Below the pieces are notes generated by a model. It worked only from the letters and a program-made list of their open reading frames with translations. It searched no databases and had not been told where the DNA came from. Positions 1-9,209 of a DNA stretch of 64,000 bases are shown one piece after another. The position numbers and the translations under genes are program-made. Location: assembly GCA_046590235.1 (NCBI GenBank), contig JBKJTY010000032.1:21508-85507 (forward strand), read 5' to 3'. The DNA is from 2-02-FULL-45-10 sp046590235 (GTDB taxonomy: Bacteria; Patescibacteriota; Patescibacteriia; Magasanikbacterales; GWA2-37-8). The stretch's first letter is position 1. Every line of letters starts with the position of its first letter.

Positions 1-839
1 TGGTCCACTTTTTTCTTTTCAACATCAAGATCCTCGAGCAGGTTAAGGATGGCGGATTTTGATTTCTCCACTTCGATTACCTTAAGCGATAGATCAGCCG
101 TCTTCTCCTTTATCTTTTCATCTAAATGTTGATATGTTTCGGCTAATTTTGCAGTCATCTCATTAAAAGCCGCTGCCACATCGCCAACTTCATCGTTAGA
201 AGGCATGTAAATTTTCACGCCTAGTTTTCCCTCTTTAATCTTATTTACGTGTTCATGAAGTTTGTTTAATGGATTTAAAATGCCTCTGCTAAATAGCCAG
301 GCAAAAAATAAGGCGATAACAATACTTAGGCTACTACCGATCGCAAGTGAACGAAGAACATTTGTTATACTCTGGTCTATCTGATTTTTAAAATACCCCA
401 CTCGAAAAATGCCCTTGTTATAGTCTAAACGTAAGGCAGTGTCATAGACTTCTCGACCATCTTCTTGTTTAATTAAAACAATACGTTTATTTTCCCCTTG
501 CGGTAAAGTATTATATGACTGAACAGTTGCTTCGTCACCCACAACCAATGTACTGGCAAGCAAGCGGTTGTTTTCATCAATCACCAACATATAGGCGACA
601 TCCGTATGGGCAGCTTTTTGATTAAAAATTAAATTGATTATACTCTCTTTGTTATCTGTCAAAACAAAATTCGTCAAATCACTTATTTCTGCTTGGCTAT
701 TGTTGATAATCCTATTGATAAGATCATTTGTTAAGTTATTTTTAACCGTATAGCCAGCAATAAACAAACTGCTAACAGAAGATATAAGAACAAGACTCAA
801 AAAGAGAAGGGGGATCTTAATTTTAAGCTTAAAGGCCAT
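1..839 (-). CDS. Sensor histidine kinase, N-terminal part (runs off window)
   Basis: The ATG is at 837-839 on the minus strand and the frame stays open to base 1, giving about 279 residues; the C-terminus lies outside the window. Seen: a first membrane segment near residues 8-30, an extracytoplasmic region of about 140 residues, a second membrane segment (IALFFAWLF), a HAMP linker (NPLNKLHEHVNKIKEGKLG) and a long coiled coil ending NLLEDLDVEKKKVD. That coiled coil commonly leads into a HisKA/HATPase kinase, which is inferred because the catalytic part is not visible. It is the last gene of a tight minus-strand operon behind two solute-binding proteins and a Cache/HAMP protein, so it probably reads out their signal to the response regulator at 4449. 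Confidence 0.75.
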   Translation of the reverse strand, partial: MAFKLKIKIPLLFLSLVLISSVSSLFIAGYTVKNNLTNDLINRIINNSQAEISDLTNFVLTDNKESIINLIFNQKAAHTDVAYMLVIDENNRLLASTLVVGDEATVQSYNTLPQGENKRIVLIKQEDGREVYDTALRLDYNKGIFRVGYFKNQIDQSITNVLRSLAIGSSLSIVIALFFAWLFSRGILNPLNKLHEHVNKIKEGKLGVKIYMPSNDEVGDVAAAFNEMTAKLAETYQHLDEKIKEKTADLSLKVIEVEKSKSAILNLLEDLDVEKKKVD

Positions 840-847
840 ACAAAAAG

Positions 848-2053
848 TTATTTGACCGGGACGAGAACAAAGTTTTTATTATTGAAATTAGTTAGGTACA
901 CCTTACCTAAACCCTGGTGATTCGTCGCACTAAATGATACATTAACACCGATGCCAGCGTCATAATTAGTTAGCGATTCCAGCGCTGTTATCAAACCTTC
1001 TCTGGTTGGATTTTTACCAGCTAACCTAATACCTTCAGCCAAGACTTTAGTATTTATATATCCTTCAAGTCCACCAAACGTTGGTTCTGTGCCAGGCGCA
1101 TACTTTGCCAAGCTTTGATTATACGCTTTTACAGCTTCAAATAGCTCACTATAATAAGTGGGCGGCACTACCTGGGAAATAAATACATTATCAGTATTAC
1201 CTTGAAGTTCGTTGATAAAGGCTTCAGACCCCACAAACGATACGCTTTCAAACAACATTGTTGGTTTCTTTGCCTTCACTAATTTAACAAATTTTGCCAA
1301 AGGAGTGTAGGTGCCGATCATTATTATCGCTTGAGCGTCAGATGAAGTGATTGTTCCTACAGCTTCTTCGACTTGTGAAGTTCCCCTCTCGTAAGAACCG
1401 AGTGCTACTGTTTTTAAACCACGTTTATTTAAAGCTATTTTTACCCCTTCTAATCCAGCCAAGCCAAAAGCATCGGCTTGATATAAAACAGCAACCTGCT
1501 TCAACCCAAGATTGTCTACAAAATACCTAATCGCCAATTCAGTTTCTTGGTAATAGGAGCCTCGGATATTAAAGATGTATTTTTGCACAGGGTTTCGAAA
1601 AACCTCTGCCCCTGTGAACATACCAACCAAAGGAATCTTTGCTTCCTCAACAAGTGGCATAACCTTCACTCCTGTTGGAGTCCCGACATAGTTGAACAGA
1701 GCAAAAACTTTATCCTGATTAATCAGTTTTTGGGTATTTTCGACTGCTTTTGGGGGGTCATACCGATCATCATAACTAACCATCTTTAACTGTCTCCCAT
1801 TAATACCTCCTGCTTCATTAATTTCTTTTATAGCCACATTCGCGCCAGACAAAAGGTTGGTACCGAGGGTTGCCGCACTACCAGTGAGAGCTGCTGATGA
1901 GCCAATGAGAATTTGCGTATCGGTAACACCATTAATTACTGTTTTTGTTGTATGAGAGTTGGATGACCCCTCCCAATTCTGTAAAAAAATATAATAGCCA
2001 ATTCCAATTATGATAAGTAGGATAGCGCCTATAAAAAGAAATTTTTTATGCAT
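848..2053 (-). CDS. LivK-type periplasmic binding protein (type 1 fold), membrane-anchored
   Basis: 401 residues. An N-terminal hydrophobic segment (residues 5-24) has no lipobox cysteine, so the protein is probably held by an uncleaved anchor. The mature part matches the branched-chain amino-acid/amide-binding family (Peripla_BP_6): IGSSAALTGSAATLG near 50, AGGINGRQLKMV near 80, then the two-lobe pattern to the end. Family members deliver ligands to LivHMGF transporters, but no permease or ATPase gene is near. The gene sits 8 bp before the histidine kinase and 26 bp after the Cache/HAMP gene. A sensory rather than transport role is inferred from this context. The ligand is unknown. Confidence 0.85.
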   Translation of the reverse strand: MHKKFLFIGAILLIIIGIGYYIFLQNWEGSSNSHTTKTVINGVTDTQILIGSSAALTGSAATLGTNLLSGANVAIKEINEAGGINGRQLKMVSYDDRYDPPKAVENTQKLINQDKVFALFNYVGTPTGVKVMPLVEEAKIPLVGMFTGAEVFRNPVQKYIFNIRGSYYQETELAIRYFVDNLGLKQVAVLYQADAFGLAGLEGVKIALNKRGLKTVALGSYERGTSQVEEAVGTITSSDAQAIIMIGTYTPLAKFVKLVKAKKPTMLFESVSFVGSEAFINELQGNTDNVFISQVVPPTYYSELFEAVKAYNQSLAKYAPGTEPTFGGLEGYINTKVLAEGIRLAGKNPTREGLITALESLTNYDAGIGVNVSFSATNHQGLGKVYLTNFNNKNFVLVPVK

Positions 2054-2079
2054 ACGATACTGAATAGAATAAAATGCTT

Positions 2080-3324
2080 TTATAATCTTGTTTTAAGTTT
2101 GGCAATTTCTTTTTTAAGCTCAATCATTTTTAACTCTCGGTCAACCATCATTTTATTGATGCGTTCCAAATCAGCTTGCTTCTTTACTAATTCTCCAACT
2201 TTTGTGGATAGTTCGTTGGTTTTTTGATTCACCTTCTCTTCCAAATTTTCATATATTTCCTTTAACTTTAAAGCCATGTCGGAAAAAGAGTTGGCCATTT
2301 CACCAAATTCATCATTTGTTTTCACACTTGCCTTACTATCAAAATTACCGGTCTTGATTTTGCTAATTTGCTCACGAAGTTGGCGAATAGGAGCGGTGAT
2401 TGTTCGCCCTACAAAGTATCCAAATAATCCCACTACGCAGCCGACAAGTATCGTGATTATAAACAAAATAATAAAGGTTTTTTGAATAGGCGCAAGCACT
2501 TCTGCTCTATCAATTTTAGTTACCATACAAAGTTTTGTATCGGGCAACCAATGCCAATACCCATATACCTCGTCTCCATGATAATCAATGCGCGTAGTAA
2601 ACTTCGAATTACCTTCCAAACAGCTCTTTATCTGCGGCGAAAAAAATATTCTTTTCAGTGCCGCACCTGGTTCCTTCAAAAAATCGGTGATAACTAAATT
2701 TGAAGAATTAACTAAAAATGATTCCCCTGATTTTCCTAAACCAGATCTTTCAGCCATTAAATTACTGATCTCTTGCATGTCAAGCTTTCCCACCAGGACA
2801 CCGAGGAACATACTATTTTTATCTTTGATGGGAGTGGCAATGAGCACTGTCGGCTGCTCTGTAGCAACATCGTAATAAAATTCTGGAACAATCAAGTCTT
2901 TTTGAGCATTTAAAAAATATGACTCAGTGGATTTTATTTTCCCTTCATCAACCTCATTTGTGGAAGCAATAATCTCACCAGTTTTATCTATGATAAAGAT
3001 GCCTGGTAGCTTATGATGGATATTTTCAACCACTGTACCAAAAGCTTTTTTTCTGGTTTCATCATCTTTATTCAATAAAAACTGAACAATTAACTTTTGG
3101 GTACTCTCACTTTGGGCAGCAAAACCAATTTCAATAATTTTTTCATTATAATACCGTTTTAGGTTAAACTCCTTCAGCGCTACCACACTTTCCAATTGAG
3201 CTTTTATATTACTCTCAACTAAATCTTGCAAGATAAAAAAGAATGAGCCACCGCCTATAACAGCGACCAACACAACTACTACTTCAATCGTGAGAATAAT
3301 TTTCTTGACCAAATTAAATCTCAT
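2080..3324 (-). CDS. Cache/HAMP sensory protein without a kinase domain
   Basis: 414 residues. Membrane segment at about 8-32, an extracytoplasmic ligand-sensing region of double-Cache type (GIFIIDKTGEIIAST near 110; GVLVGKLDMQEISNLMAERSG near 180), a second membrane segment near 280-305, and a HAMP domain (APIRQLREQISKIKTGNF). A coiled coil then ends with RELKMIELKKEIAKLKTRL. That last motif usually lies just before a kinase or PAS module, but the protein stops there. It is therefore probably a signal-relaying partner of the histidine kinase encoded two genes downstream. It is 2 bp from the NMT1-like gene, so co-transcription is likely. Confidence 0.8.
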   Translation of the reverse strand: MRFNLVKKIILTIEVVVVLVAVIGGGSFFFILQDLVESNIKAQLESVVALKEFNLKRYYNEKIIEIGFAAQSESTQKLIVQFLLNKDDETRKKAFGTVVENIHHKLPGIFIIDKTGEIIASTNEVDEGKIKSTESYFLNAQKDLIVPEFYYDVATEQPTVLIATPIKDKNSMFLGVLVGKLDMQEISNLMAERSGLGKSGESFLVNSSNLVITDFLKEPGAALKRIFFSPQIKSCLEGNSKFTTRIDYHGDEVYGYWHWLPDTKLCMVTKIDRAEVLAPIQKTFIILFIITILVGCVVGLFGYFVGRTITAPIRQLREQISKIKTGNFDSKASVKTNDEFGEMANSFSDMALKLKEIYENLEEKVNQKTNELSTKVGELVKKQADLERINKMMVDRELKMIELKKEIAKLKTRL

Positions 3325-3326
3325 AG

Positions 3327-4334
3327 TTAATTACTGTGAATGGCGTGTAAAAATTCCATGGTATAAGCATCTGTAATTATAATTGGTCTAGCTAATATTT
3401 TTTGTTCCAGCAAAATATTCTCCACCTGTTTCCACTGATCAATCTCCATCCAGCCAATAGCAGATTTACCAGTATGGATGAGCGGCACTGACGTGTGCAG
3501 CATGTAGGCTTCATGCTGTTTAGAACTATTAGTGGCATATTGCAAGGTGATACCAACCGCCTCATCTTCGTGCTCAATTGCATATTGCCAACCCTGCAGC
3601 GTAGCTTTAAGGAAGCGTTTTACTACATCTGATTTGGACTGTATTGTCTCCTCGGTAGCAAACAATACATCGGCATACATATTAACCCCATAGTCAGCCA
3701 TGAGAATAGTATTTACCTCCGCGCCAGCTTCCCTGGCCTGGTTTGGCTCATTAATAATATAACCTGTGGACACATCAGTTTTCCCAGATAAAAGCTCTGC
3801 GGCATCATAGCCAATTGCGACCTCTTTGATCTTACTGCGGTCAATTTTGAGCTTACTCATCATAGCTGAATAGAGATATTCAACATTTACCCCTTGTTCT
3901 AAGCCGACTGTTTTACCTATAAAATCTTGCGGTTTTATTATCCCACTTTTTTTCAAAGCATATGCCGTCACTGGATTGATTTTATAGATAACGGCAATCG
4001 CCTTAATTGGTAATCCCCTAGCTCGAGCTAACACTAGCTCATCTGCTCCGGTGATACCAAAATCTGCCCGGCCGGCAACAACCGCATCAATGGTTGGATC
4101 TTCAAAACTAAATGGAGTTATATTTACTTTTAGCCTTTCATCAGCATAATACCCTTTTTCAACTGCTACATAATTACCTGCAAATTGCGCCTGATGCACC
4201 CACTTGAGCTTCAAGTTTACTTCTTGGACGGGGCCGCTATTTTTTTTATGAACAGTTCCTTTGTTATACTGTGTCCAAAATATGACTACACCAGTAAAAA
4301 CGAGTAATGCAAAAAGAATAATTATTTTTTTCAT
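3327..4334 (-). CDS. NMT1/THI5-like solute-binding protein
   Basis: 335 residues with an N-terminal membrane anchor (residues 4-20) and a type 2 periplasmic-binding fold. The signature LKWVHQAQFAGNYVAVEKGY near residue 42 is typical of the NMT1/THI5 family (pyrimidine precursor, nitrate or sulfonate binders), and GRADFGITGADELVLARA follows. In other bacteria this version is often fused to or encoded beside sensor kinases. No ABC permease is present here, and the next genes are a Cache/HAMP protein, a LivK-like binder and a histidine kinase. It is the first gene of this four-gene run, so it is read here as a ligand-sensing subunit (inference). Confidence 0.85.
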   Translation of the reverse strand: MKKIIILFALLVFTGVVIFWTQYNKGTVHKKNSGPVQEVNLKLKWVHQAQFAGNYVAVEKGYYADERLKVNITPFSFEDPTIDAVVAGRADFGITGADELVLARARGLPIKAIAVIYKINPVTAYALKKSGIIKPQDFIGKTVGLEQGVNVEYLYSAMMSKLKIDRSKIKEVAIGYDAAELLSGKTDVSTGYIINEPNQAREAGAEVNTILMADYGVNMYADVLFATEETIQSKSDVVKRFLKATLQGWQYAIEHEDEAVGITLQYATNSSKQHEAYMLHTSVPLIHTGKSAIGWMEIDQWKQVENILLEQKILARPIIITDAYTMEFLHAIHSN

Positions 4335-4350
4335 ATGTAATTATAAAAAT

Positions 4351-4432
4351 GAGACTATACTTTAGACTCATTAAACTCCTTATTCATATATAAAAGACTA
4401 TTTAATTACACTTTAATATTGGTAAGTGTACT
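4351..4432. promoter_or_regulatory. Inverted repeats between response regulator and sensor operon
   Basis: The 114 bp gap holds TACACTT-N10-AAGTGTA (about 4409-4432) and an imperfect palindrome ATGAG..CTCAT (4351-4373) just before the NMT1-like gene. Neither is followed by a clear T-run on the minus strand, so an operator is at least as likely as a terminator. No convincing -35/-10 pair was found for the operon. Confidence 0.3.
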
Positions 4433-4448
4433 TTTTTAAAGCGAGCGC

Positions 4449-4835
4449 CTATCCACCGATAACTTGCTTAACCTTTTCAACAACCTCTTTTGGCGTATGA
4501 TCACTTTTGACCAAATAACAGGCCGCCCCAAGTTTAAGCGCTTTCTTTGCATCTTCCGGGCCAGCTAAATTACTCAGGATAATGACAGGAATTTTTTTCG
4601 TTGCCTTATCGGTTTTAAGGCGTTCAAGCACTTCAAAACCATTCATTTTTGGCATCATCATATCCAGAAGAATAATAGCGGGCAACGGCGTTATTTTGGA
4701 AAGCTTTGCTAAAGCCTCTTCACCATTTACAGCTGTCTGAACAGATTCAAAACCTGATAACATAAAGATCCGTTGGTACATCCGCATCATGAGCGGGTCA
4801 TCTTCAACAATTAATACGGTCGTCTTTTTTTTCAT
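4449..4835 (-). CDS. Single-domain response regulator
   Basis: 128 residues forming only a CheY-like receiver. Acidic pocket E11-D12-D13, phospho-acceptor D58 in LLDMMMPKMNG, S88 at the conserved Ser/Thr position and K110 in YLVKSD are all present. No output domain exists, so it must act by protein contact. It is divergent from pilB (139 bp apart) and lies upstream of the sensor operon on the same strand. It could link that sensor to the type IV pilus machinery next door, as stand-alone receivers do in other pilus or chemosensory systems (inference). Confidence 0.92.
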   Translation of the reverse strand: MKKKTTVLIVEDDPLMMRMYQRIFMLSGFESVQTAVNGEEALAKLSKITPLPAIILLDMMMPKMNGFEVLERLKTDKATKKIPVIILSNLAGPEDAKKALKLGAACYLVKSDHTPKEVVEKVKQVIGG

Positions 4836-4873
4836 AGATTTAAAAAACTAAATTGCTTTTTTTCTTTGCTTTA

Positions 4874-4902
4874 ATTATAGCAGAAAAACAATCTTCCTAC
4901 AA
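4874..4902 (-). promoter_or_regulatory. Promoter of the response regulator
   Basis: Minus strand TTGTAG, 17 bp spacer, TATAAT; the ATG lies about 40 nt downstream. Confidence 0.7.
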
Positions 4903-4917
4903 ACTATCATTCTATAA

Positions 4918-4947
4918 TTGATAACGTGTCCTCAAATGTGCTATACT
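4918..4947 (+). promoter_or_regulatory. Promoter of the pilus operon
   Basis: TTGATA, 18 bp spacer, TATACT, 27 bp before the pilB ATG; divergent from the response-regulator promoter. Confidence 0.65.
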
Positions 4948-4973
4948 GCAGATAAGTTATCATTACATTTTCT

Positions 4974-6623
4974 ATGATCAATGACAAGCAAATCAAAGAG
5001 ATGCTCGTCAAACAAAATTACGCGACCGTCGAGGAAGTAGCTCAGGCGGAAAAAAAGGCAAAAGCATATCACACTACATTAGTAGAAATACTGATAAATG
5101 ATGGGCTGATTACCAAAGAATTTCTTGCTCAAGCCACCGCTGAATTGTATCGCGTCAACTATCTTAACCTGGCCAATAATCCACCCGGATCAGACCAGGT
5201 TAAAAAAATCCCTGAAGAAATCGCTAAACGACTTCATATTGTTTTGTCTGCGGAAACCAAAGGTCATGTTACGCTCGCCACTGACAATCCCGAACAAAAA
5301 GATATCCTGATACAAGCTAAAAAACTTTTTCCCGGGCACAAAATCACCATTGTTTTTACTCCCACCGAACAAATTGAAGCGGCATTTACCCATTACCGCA
5401 AACCATTAGAAACACGCTTCAGCACGATCATTGCGGCACAACGAAAGGTTGCCCCCGAAATCATCGAAGAAATTATTGCTGACGCGGTACTATTTCGAGC
5501 TTCCGATATCCACTTTGAACCCCAAGCTAAATTGGTTGAGGTTCGTTTTCGTGTTGATGGCGTCTTACGTGAAGCAGGGAATATTCCTAAAGAATACTAC
5601 AGTAATGTTGTTAACCGCGTAAAAGTGCTCACTCATTTGCGAATTGATGAACACACCAATCCGCAGGATGGTGCGATGCATTACGAAAAAAATGATCATC
5701 GCATTGACCTGCGCGTTTCGATTGTACCCGTGTTAGACGGCGAAAAAATTGTCATGCGTTTACTTGGTTCGTACCTTAAAACATTTAACCTGCATGATAT
5801 TGGATTGTCGACCACCAACGAAGCCATGCTTGTAGCAGCGGCAAACAAACCGTTTGGGATGATTCTCGTCGTTGGTCCGACTGGTTCAGGCAAGACGACC
5901 ACGCTCTATGGCTTGCTTAAAGTTCTTAACAGTCCAGATCTTAATATCACTACCATCGAAGATCCTGTTGAATATAAGATGGTTGGTGTTAACCAGATCC
6001 AGGTTAACTCTGCCACCGATCTCACCTTTGCTCGCGGCTTGCGATCTATCGTCCGCCAAGATCCTGATATTATTCTTGTTGGTGAGATTCGCGACGAAGA
6101 AACTGCCGAGATTGCGGTCAATGCCGCGCTTACTGGCCATCTTTTATTTTCTACGTTTCATGCTAATGATGCCGCAACAGCTATCCCCCGCTTGCTGGAC
6201 ATGGGTGTTGAACCATTTTTATTGGCGTCGACTATGGAGCTTATTGTGGCCCAACGTTTGGTACGACGCATCTGTGAACAATGCCGTTACAGCGTCTCTC
6301 TGACACCCGCAGCGCTCGCTAAACGCTTTCCAACAGTTGGCCAATACTTCAAAAAAAGAACTATTACTATTTGTGAGAACAAAGGTTGCGATGCCTGCTT
6401 ACACACCGGATATATCGGCCAGGTTGCCTTATTCGAAATGATTGAAATGACACCGGATTTAAAAACACTCATTCTCACCAACCCTTCAACTAAACAGATT
6501 TGGGATCTCGCCAAACAACATGGGTCAAAGTATCTTTTTGAAGATGGTATTGAAAAAGTTGAAAGCGGACTAACTTCACTCGATGAGTTACTACGCATCG
6601 CTATTCCACCAGCTCGCACCTAA
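4974..6623 (+). CDS. pilB: Type IV pilus assembly ATPase PilB (GspE family)
   Basis: 549 residues. N-terminal MshEN/GspE-N region (about 1-145), then the secretion ATPase core: Asp box region ASDIHFEPQ (about 176-184), Walker A GPTGSGKTT (301-309), Walker B-like DIILVGEIRD (365-374) and His box GHLLFSTFHAND (about 388-399). Cysteine pairs C434/C437 and C472/C475 form the usual zinc site. It powers pilus extension at the inner face of the membrane. It is followed after 9 bp by pilC and then by pilin-like genes in one direction. No pilT or prepilin peptidase gene is in the window. Confidence 0.95.
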   Translation: MINDKQIKEMLVKQNYATVEEVAQAEKKAKAYHTTLVEILINDGLITKEFLAQATAELYRVNYLNLANNPPGSDQVKKIPEEIAKRLHIVLSAETKGHVTLATDNPEQKDILIQAKKLFPGHKITIVFTPTEQIEAAFTHYRKPLETRFSTIIAAQRKVAPEIIEEIIADAVLFRASDIHFEPQAKLVEVRFRVDGVLREAGNIPKEYYSNVVNRVKVLTHLRIDEHTNPQDGAMHYEKNDHRIDLRVSIVPVLDGEKIVMRLLGSYLKTFNLHDIGLSTTNEAMLVAAANKPFGMILVVGPTGSGKTTTLYGLLKVLNSPDLNITTIEDPVEYKMVGVNQIQVNSATDLTFARGLRSIVRQDPDIILVGEIRDEETAEIAVNAALTGHLLFSTFHANDAATAIPRLLDMGVEPFLLASTMELIVAQRLVRRICEQCRYSVSLTPAALAKRFPTVGQYFKKRTITICENKGCDACLHTGYIGQVALFEMIEMTPDLKTLILTNPSTKQIWDLAKQHGSKYLFEDGIEKVESGLTSLDELLRIAIPPART

Positions 6624-6632
6624 ACGATTCTT

Positions 6633-7736
6633 ATGACGGTCGCTACACACTTACCGGACAAAAAAAGAAAGCGCCCTCAGCTTGTTTTTGGTTTAGGAAA
6701 AGAAAAAGATTATATTATTGAAAATTTAAGCCTGCTTATCGGTGCTGGTTTAGACGTGCTAACTGCGCTGACCCTGCTCAAATCTGATATCCGCTCCAGC
6801 GCCATGCGCCATGCGCTTGATGGCATCATTAACGATATTGATAACGGATTATCTCTCTCTGAGGCGCTCGAAGACAGCGGCTTATTTCCATTATACATGG
6901 TTACAGTCATCAGAATTGGTGAAGGAAGCGGTAGGCTAGAAGAAAATCTTAAAGTGGTTGCGCTTCAAGACGAACGGGACAGATCTTTCCGCTCTCAAGT
7001 CCGTTCAGCCATGATGTATCCACTTTTTGTTTTTTCATTCACACTTATTATCGGTATTGGCATTGCCTGGTTTATTCTTCCGCGTCTAGCCACCGTCTTT
7101 GGCGGCCTTCATCTTAAATTGCCTTGGATTACCCGAGCGCTAATGGGTTTGGGTCAATGGCTCGGAATACACGGAGCTACAGCAGTTCCCTTGCTACTCC
7201 TGGCTAGCATGACCATTTTTTATTTTGCTTTCTTTTTTTCTCCAACTAAATTTATTGGCCAATGGTTCCTATTCCGGGTCCCTGGAATTAAAAAATTACT
7301 TCAAGAGTTGGAACTCTCCCGTTTCGGATATCTGCTCGGTACATTATTAAATGCTGGCATCCCAATCACAACTGCTGTTAATTCTCTAGTCCAAGCATCT
7401 TCTTTCCATAGTTATCGTAAACTGTATACTCATTTGCAAGTGCAGCTTGAAGAAGGTAATTCAGTACAAAAAAGTCTCGCATCGTATCCACACAGTACTC
7501 GTCTCATCCCTTCACCGGTGCAGGGTGTGATTGCTGCCGGCGAACAGTCGGGTACCATGGCCACAGCACTCCTCAGACTGGGCCAAAACTTTTCTGCGAA
7601 GACTGAAGCGACAGCTAAAAATTTAACAACACTTCTCGAACCGCTACTCTTGATTATTGTCTGGCTCGGGGTAATGGGTGTCGCGTTGGCTGTCTTTCTG
7701 CCTATTTATAACCTGGTTGGAGGACTTGATCAGTAA
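6633..7736 (+). CDS. pilC: Type IV pilus platform protein PilC (GspF family)
   Basis: 367 residues with the duplicated T2SSF domain: first copy about 30-155 (LLIGAGLDVLTALTLL, ALEDSGLFPLYMVTVIRIGE), membrane segments near 130-155 and 185-205, second copy about 225-345 (LLNAGIPITTAVNSL, VQGVIAAGEQSGTMA) and a final membrane segment near 340-360. It is the inner-membrane platform that PilB turns. The gene directly follows pilB with a 9 bp gap and is probably co-transcribed with it. Confidence 0.93.
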   Translation: MTVATHLPDKKRKRPQLVFGLGKEKDYIIENLSLLIGAGLDVLTALTLLKSDIRSSAMRHALDGIINDIDNGLSLSEALEDSGLFPLYMVTVIRIGEGSGRLEENLKVVALQDERDRSFRSQVRSAMMYPLFVFSFTLIIGIGIAWFILPRLATVFGGLHLKLPWITRALMGLGQWLGIHGATAVPLLLLASMTIFYFAFFFSPTKFIGQWFLFRVPGIKKLLQELELSRFGYLLGTLLNAGIPITTAVNSLVQASSFHSYRKLYTHLQVQLEEGNSVQKSLASYPHSTRLIPSPVQGVIAAGEQSGTMATALLRLGQNFSAKTEATAKNLTTLLEPLLLIIVWLGVMGVALAVFLPIYNLVGGLDQ

Positions 7737-7823
7737 CATATCGTTATAGAAAGACCGCAGGCTAAACGTATCCAGAAAGCCGCTCCAACCCCAACCTCAA
7801 CACCGACTACAACTACCAAAAAT
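7737..7823 (+). other. Coding-like remnant between pilC and first minor pilin
   Basis: This 87 bp gap has no promoter-like motif. In the frame of the next gene it stays open and would read as a Lys/Arg stretch then a Pro/Thr-rich tail (APTPTSTPTTTTKN). No ATG, GTG or TTG is evident to start it. It may be the leftover C-terminus of a lost gene or an untranslated spacer. Confidence 0.25.
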
Positions 7824-8285
7824 ATGTTTAACCAAAAGAGTAACCTACTGTATCAAGCTGGTTTTACCTTAGTTGAGATAGTTTTAACACTAGCAATTAT
7901 ATCGACTGTAGCCTTGATTTCCATGCCTATTTATTGGCAACTCAAGCCCGCCAACGATCTCGATACGACACTATCACTGGTTGTTCACAATTTGCGCCGC
8001 GCGCAAACACTGGCTATGGGAGTTGAGCATGATAGCACTTGGAGTGCCACTCTTGAACCCGGCACTATGACGCTGTACGCTACAGATACTAATGGGAATC
8101 GATTAGTAAATTACGACGAAGTTTTTCCTTTACCTGCTGCCATTACTTTTACCGGACAAAGCACTTTCGTTTTTGCCAAGCTAACTGGTAAGCCGGTTAC
8201 CGCTGGTACTATCGTTCTTACCAACCCGCACAATAATGTTAGTAAAACTATTACAATTAACCAAGTTGGGGTGGCTAGTTACTAG
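7824..8285 (+). CDS. Minor pilin-like protein (GspH/FimT type)
   Basis: 153 residues. The prepilin signature QAGFTLVEIVLTLAIISTVALIS near residue 11 has the Gly/Phe cleavage site and the +5 Glu. After it come a helix region (LVVHNLRRAQTLAMG) and a beta-rich C-terminal half, as in GspH/FimT pseudopilins. It would be cleaved and methylated by a prepilin peptidase encoded elsewhere. It is first of four pilin-like genes that overlap each other, which suggests translational coupling and joint assembly as pilus tip proteins (family knowledge). Confidence 0.85.
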   Translation: MFNQKSNLLYQAGFTLVEIVLTLAIISTVALISMPIYWQLKPANDLDTTLSLVVHNLRRAQTLAMGVEHDSTWSATLEPGTMTLYATDTNGNRLVNYDEVFPLPAAITFTGQSTFVFAKLTGKPVTAGTIVLTNPHNNVSKTITINQVGVASY

Positions 8286-8697
8286 CACTACCAAGCAGTC
8301 CGGTTTTAGCTTGGTGGAAGCGCTGCTTTCCATTGCTCTTTTTGCATTGTTAATTGGCACCTTAATCAGTGGGGCGTTGTATGGTCAGCAGTCTGTTATT
8401 CTAGCCGGTAATCGCGAACGTGCCACCGCGCTCGCTGAAGAAGGTCTGGAAGCCGTACGTAACTTACGTGATACGAGCTACACCAACTTGACTCCCGGTA
8501 CCTACGGACTAGCAAATGATAACCAAAGATGGATATTGCAACCTTCACCTGATCAAACGGGAATTTTTGCGCGAAGCATTACTATTACATCCGTTGCAGA
8601 GGGTACAGCAGAAGTTGTTGCAACCGTCACTTGGCAATGGGTTACTACCCACAGTAATTCAGTCGTGCTTACTACCTATTTAACCAATTGGAAATGA
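8236..8697 (+). CDS. Minor pilin-like protein (PilV/GspI type)
   Basis: About 153 residues from ATG 8236; a TTG at 8266 would give a shorter leader of 13 residues and is equally plausible. Prepilin signature KQSGFSLVEALLSIALFALL, then AGNRERATALAEEGLEAVRNLRD, which is characteristic of PilV/GspI-like minor pilins. The C-terminal part is beta-rich with Thr/Val repeats. The start overlaps the previous gene by up to 50 bp and the end overlaps the next by 10 bp. Confidence 0.8.
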   Translation: MLVKLLQLTKLGWLVTSTTKQSGFSLVEALLSIALFALLIGTLISGALYGQQSVILAGNRERATALAEEGLEAVRNLRDTSYTNLTPGTYGLANDNQRWILQPSPDQTGIFARSITITSVAEGTAEVVATVTWQWVTTHSNSVVLTTYLTNWK

Positions 8698-9209
8698 AAC
8701 TTTTTCCTACTAGACAATCGATAAGTGGTTTCACACTCACAGAGGTGATTCTTTACATTTCTTTAGCGGCATTTACTTTGTTAGCCACTTCTACGCTATT
8801 TTTTTATGTGATTCAAGCCAAGATTAAACAACAAGCTATCTCTGAAGTTGAAGAACAAGGCAATACACTGCTTAGGGTTATCACACAAACAATTCGAAAC
8901 GCACAAAACTTTGACAACCTGAGTCCAGGCACTACTAGCGCTACCCAGCTTTCAGTTACTTCGCCTTCAGGTACTTCGACGGTTTTTACTTTAGTTAATG
9001 GAACGTTGAATAGTAGGGAAAATGGCGGTTCGGACGTCGCATTGACATCTCCTCGAGTAATAATGACTAATCTTTTGTTTGAAAATTTGGGACAACCGAC
9101 CACTATTGGCGCTATTCGAATCCGTTTCACACTAAGCACGGTTAATCAATCTGCTATACAAGAATTTTCTTATCAACAAACGTTTTATGGATCTGCTACA
9201 ACCCGCTAA
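8688..9209 (+). CDS. Minor pilin-like protein (PilW/GspJ type)
   Basis: 173 residues. Prepilin signature SISGFTLTEVILYISLAAFT, a helix (EEQGNTLLRVITQTIRNAQNF) and a beta-rich C-terminal domain. The pattern 'GFTLxEvilYi' with a following TQTIRNA helix matches PilW/GspJ-like pseudopilins. It overlaps the upstream gene by 10 bp and the downstream one by 23 bp, so the four genes are probably translated as a unit. Confidence 0.8.
   Translation: MEMKLFPTRQSISGFTLTEVILYISLAAFTLLATSTLFFYVIQAKIKQQAISEVEEQGNTLLRVITQTIRNAQNFDNLSPGTTSATQLSVTSPSGTSTVFTLVNGTLNSRENGGSDVALTSPRVIMTNLLFENLGQPTTIGAIRIRFTLSTVNQSAIQEFSYQQTFYGSATTR

Noticed and set aside
5872..6303. 143-codon open frame inside pilB in another frame
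   Set aside because: It covers the Walker A to His box region of PilB, which is clearly the coding frame.
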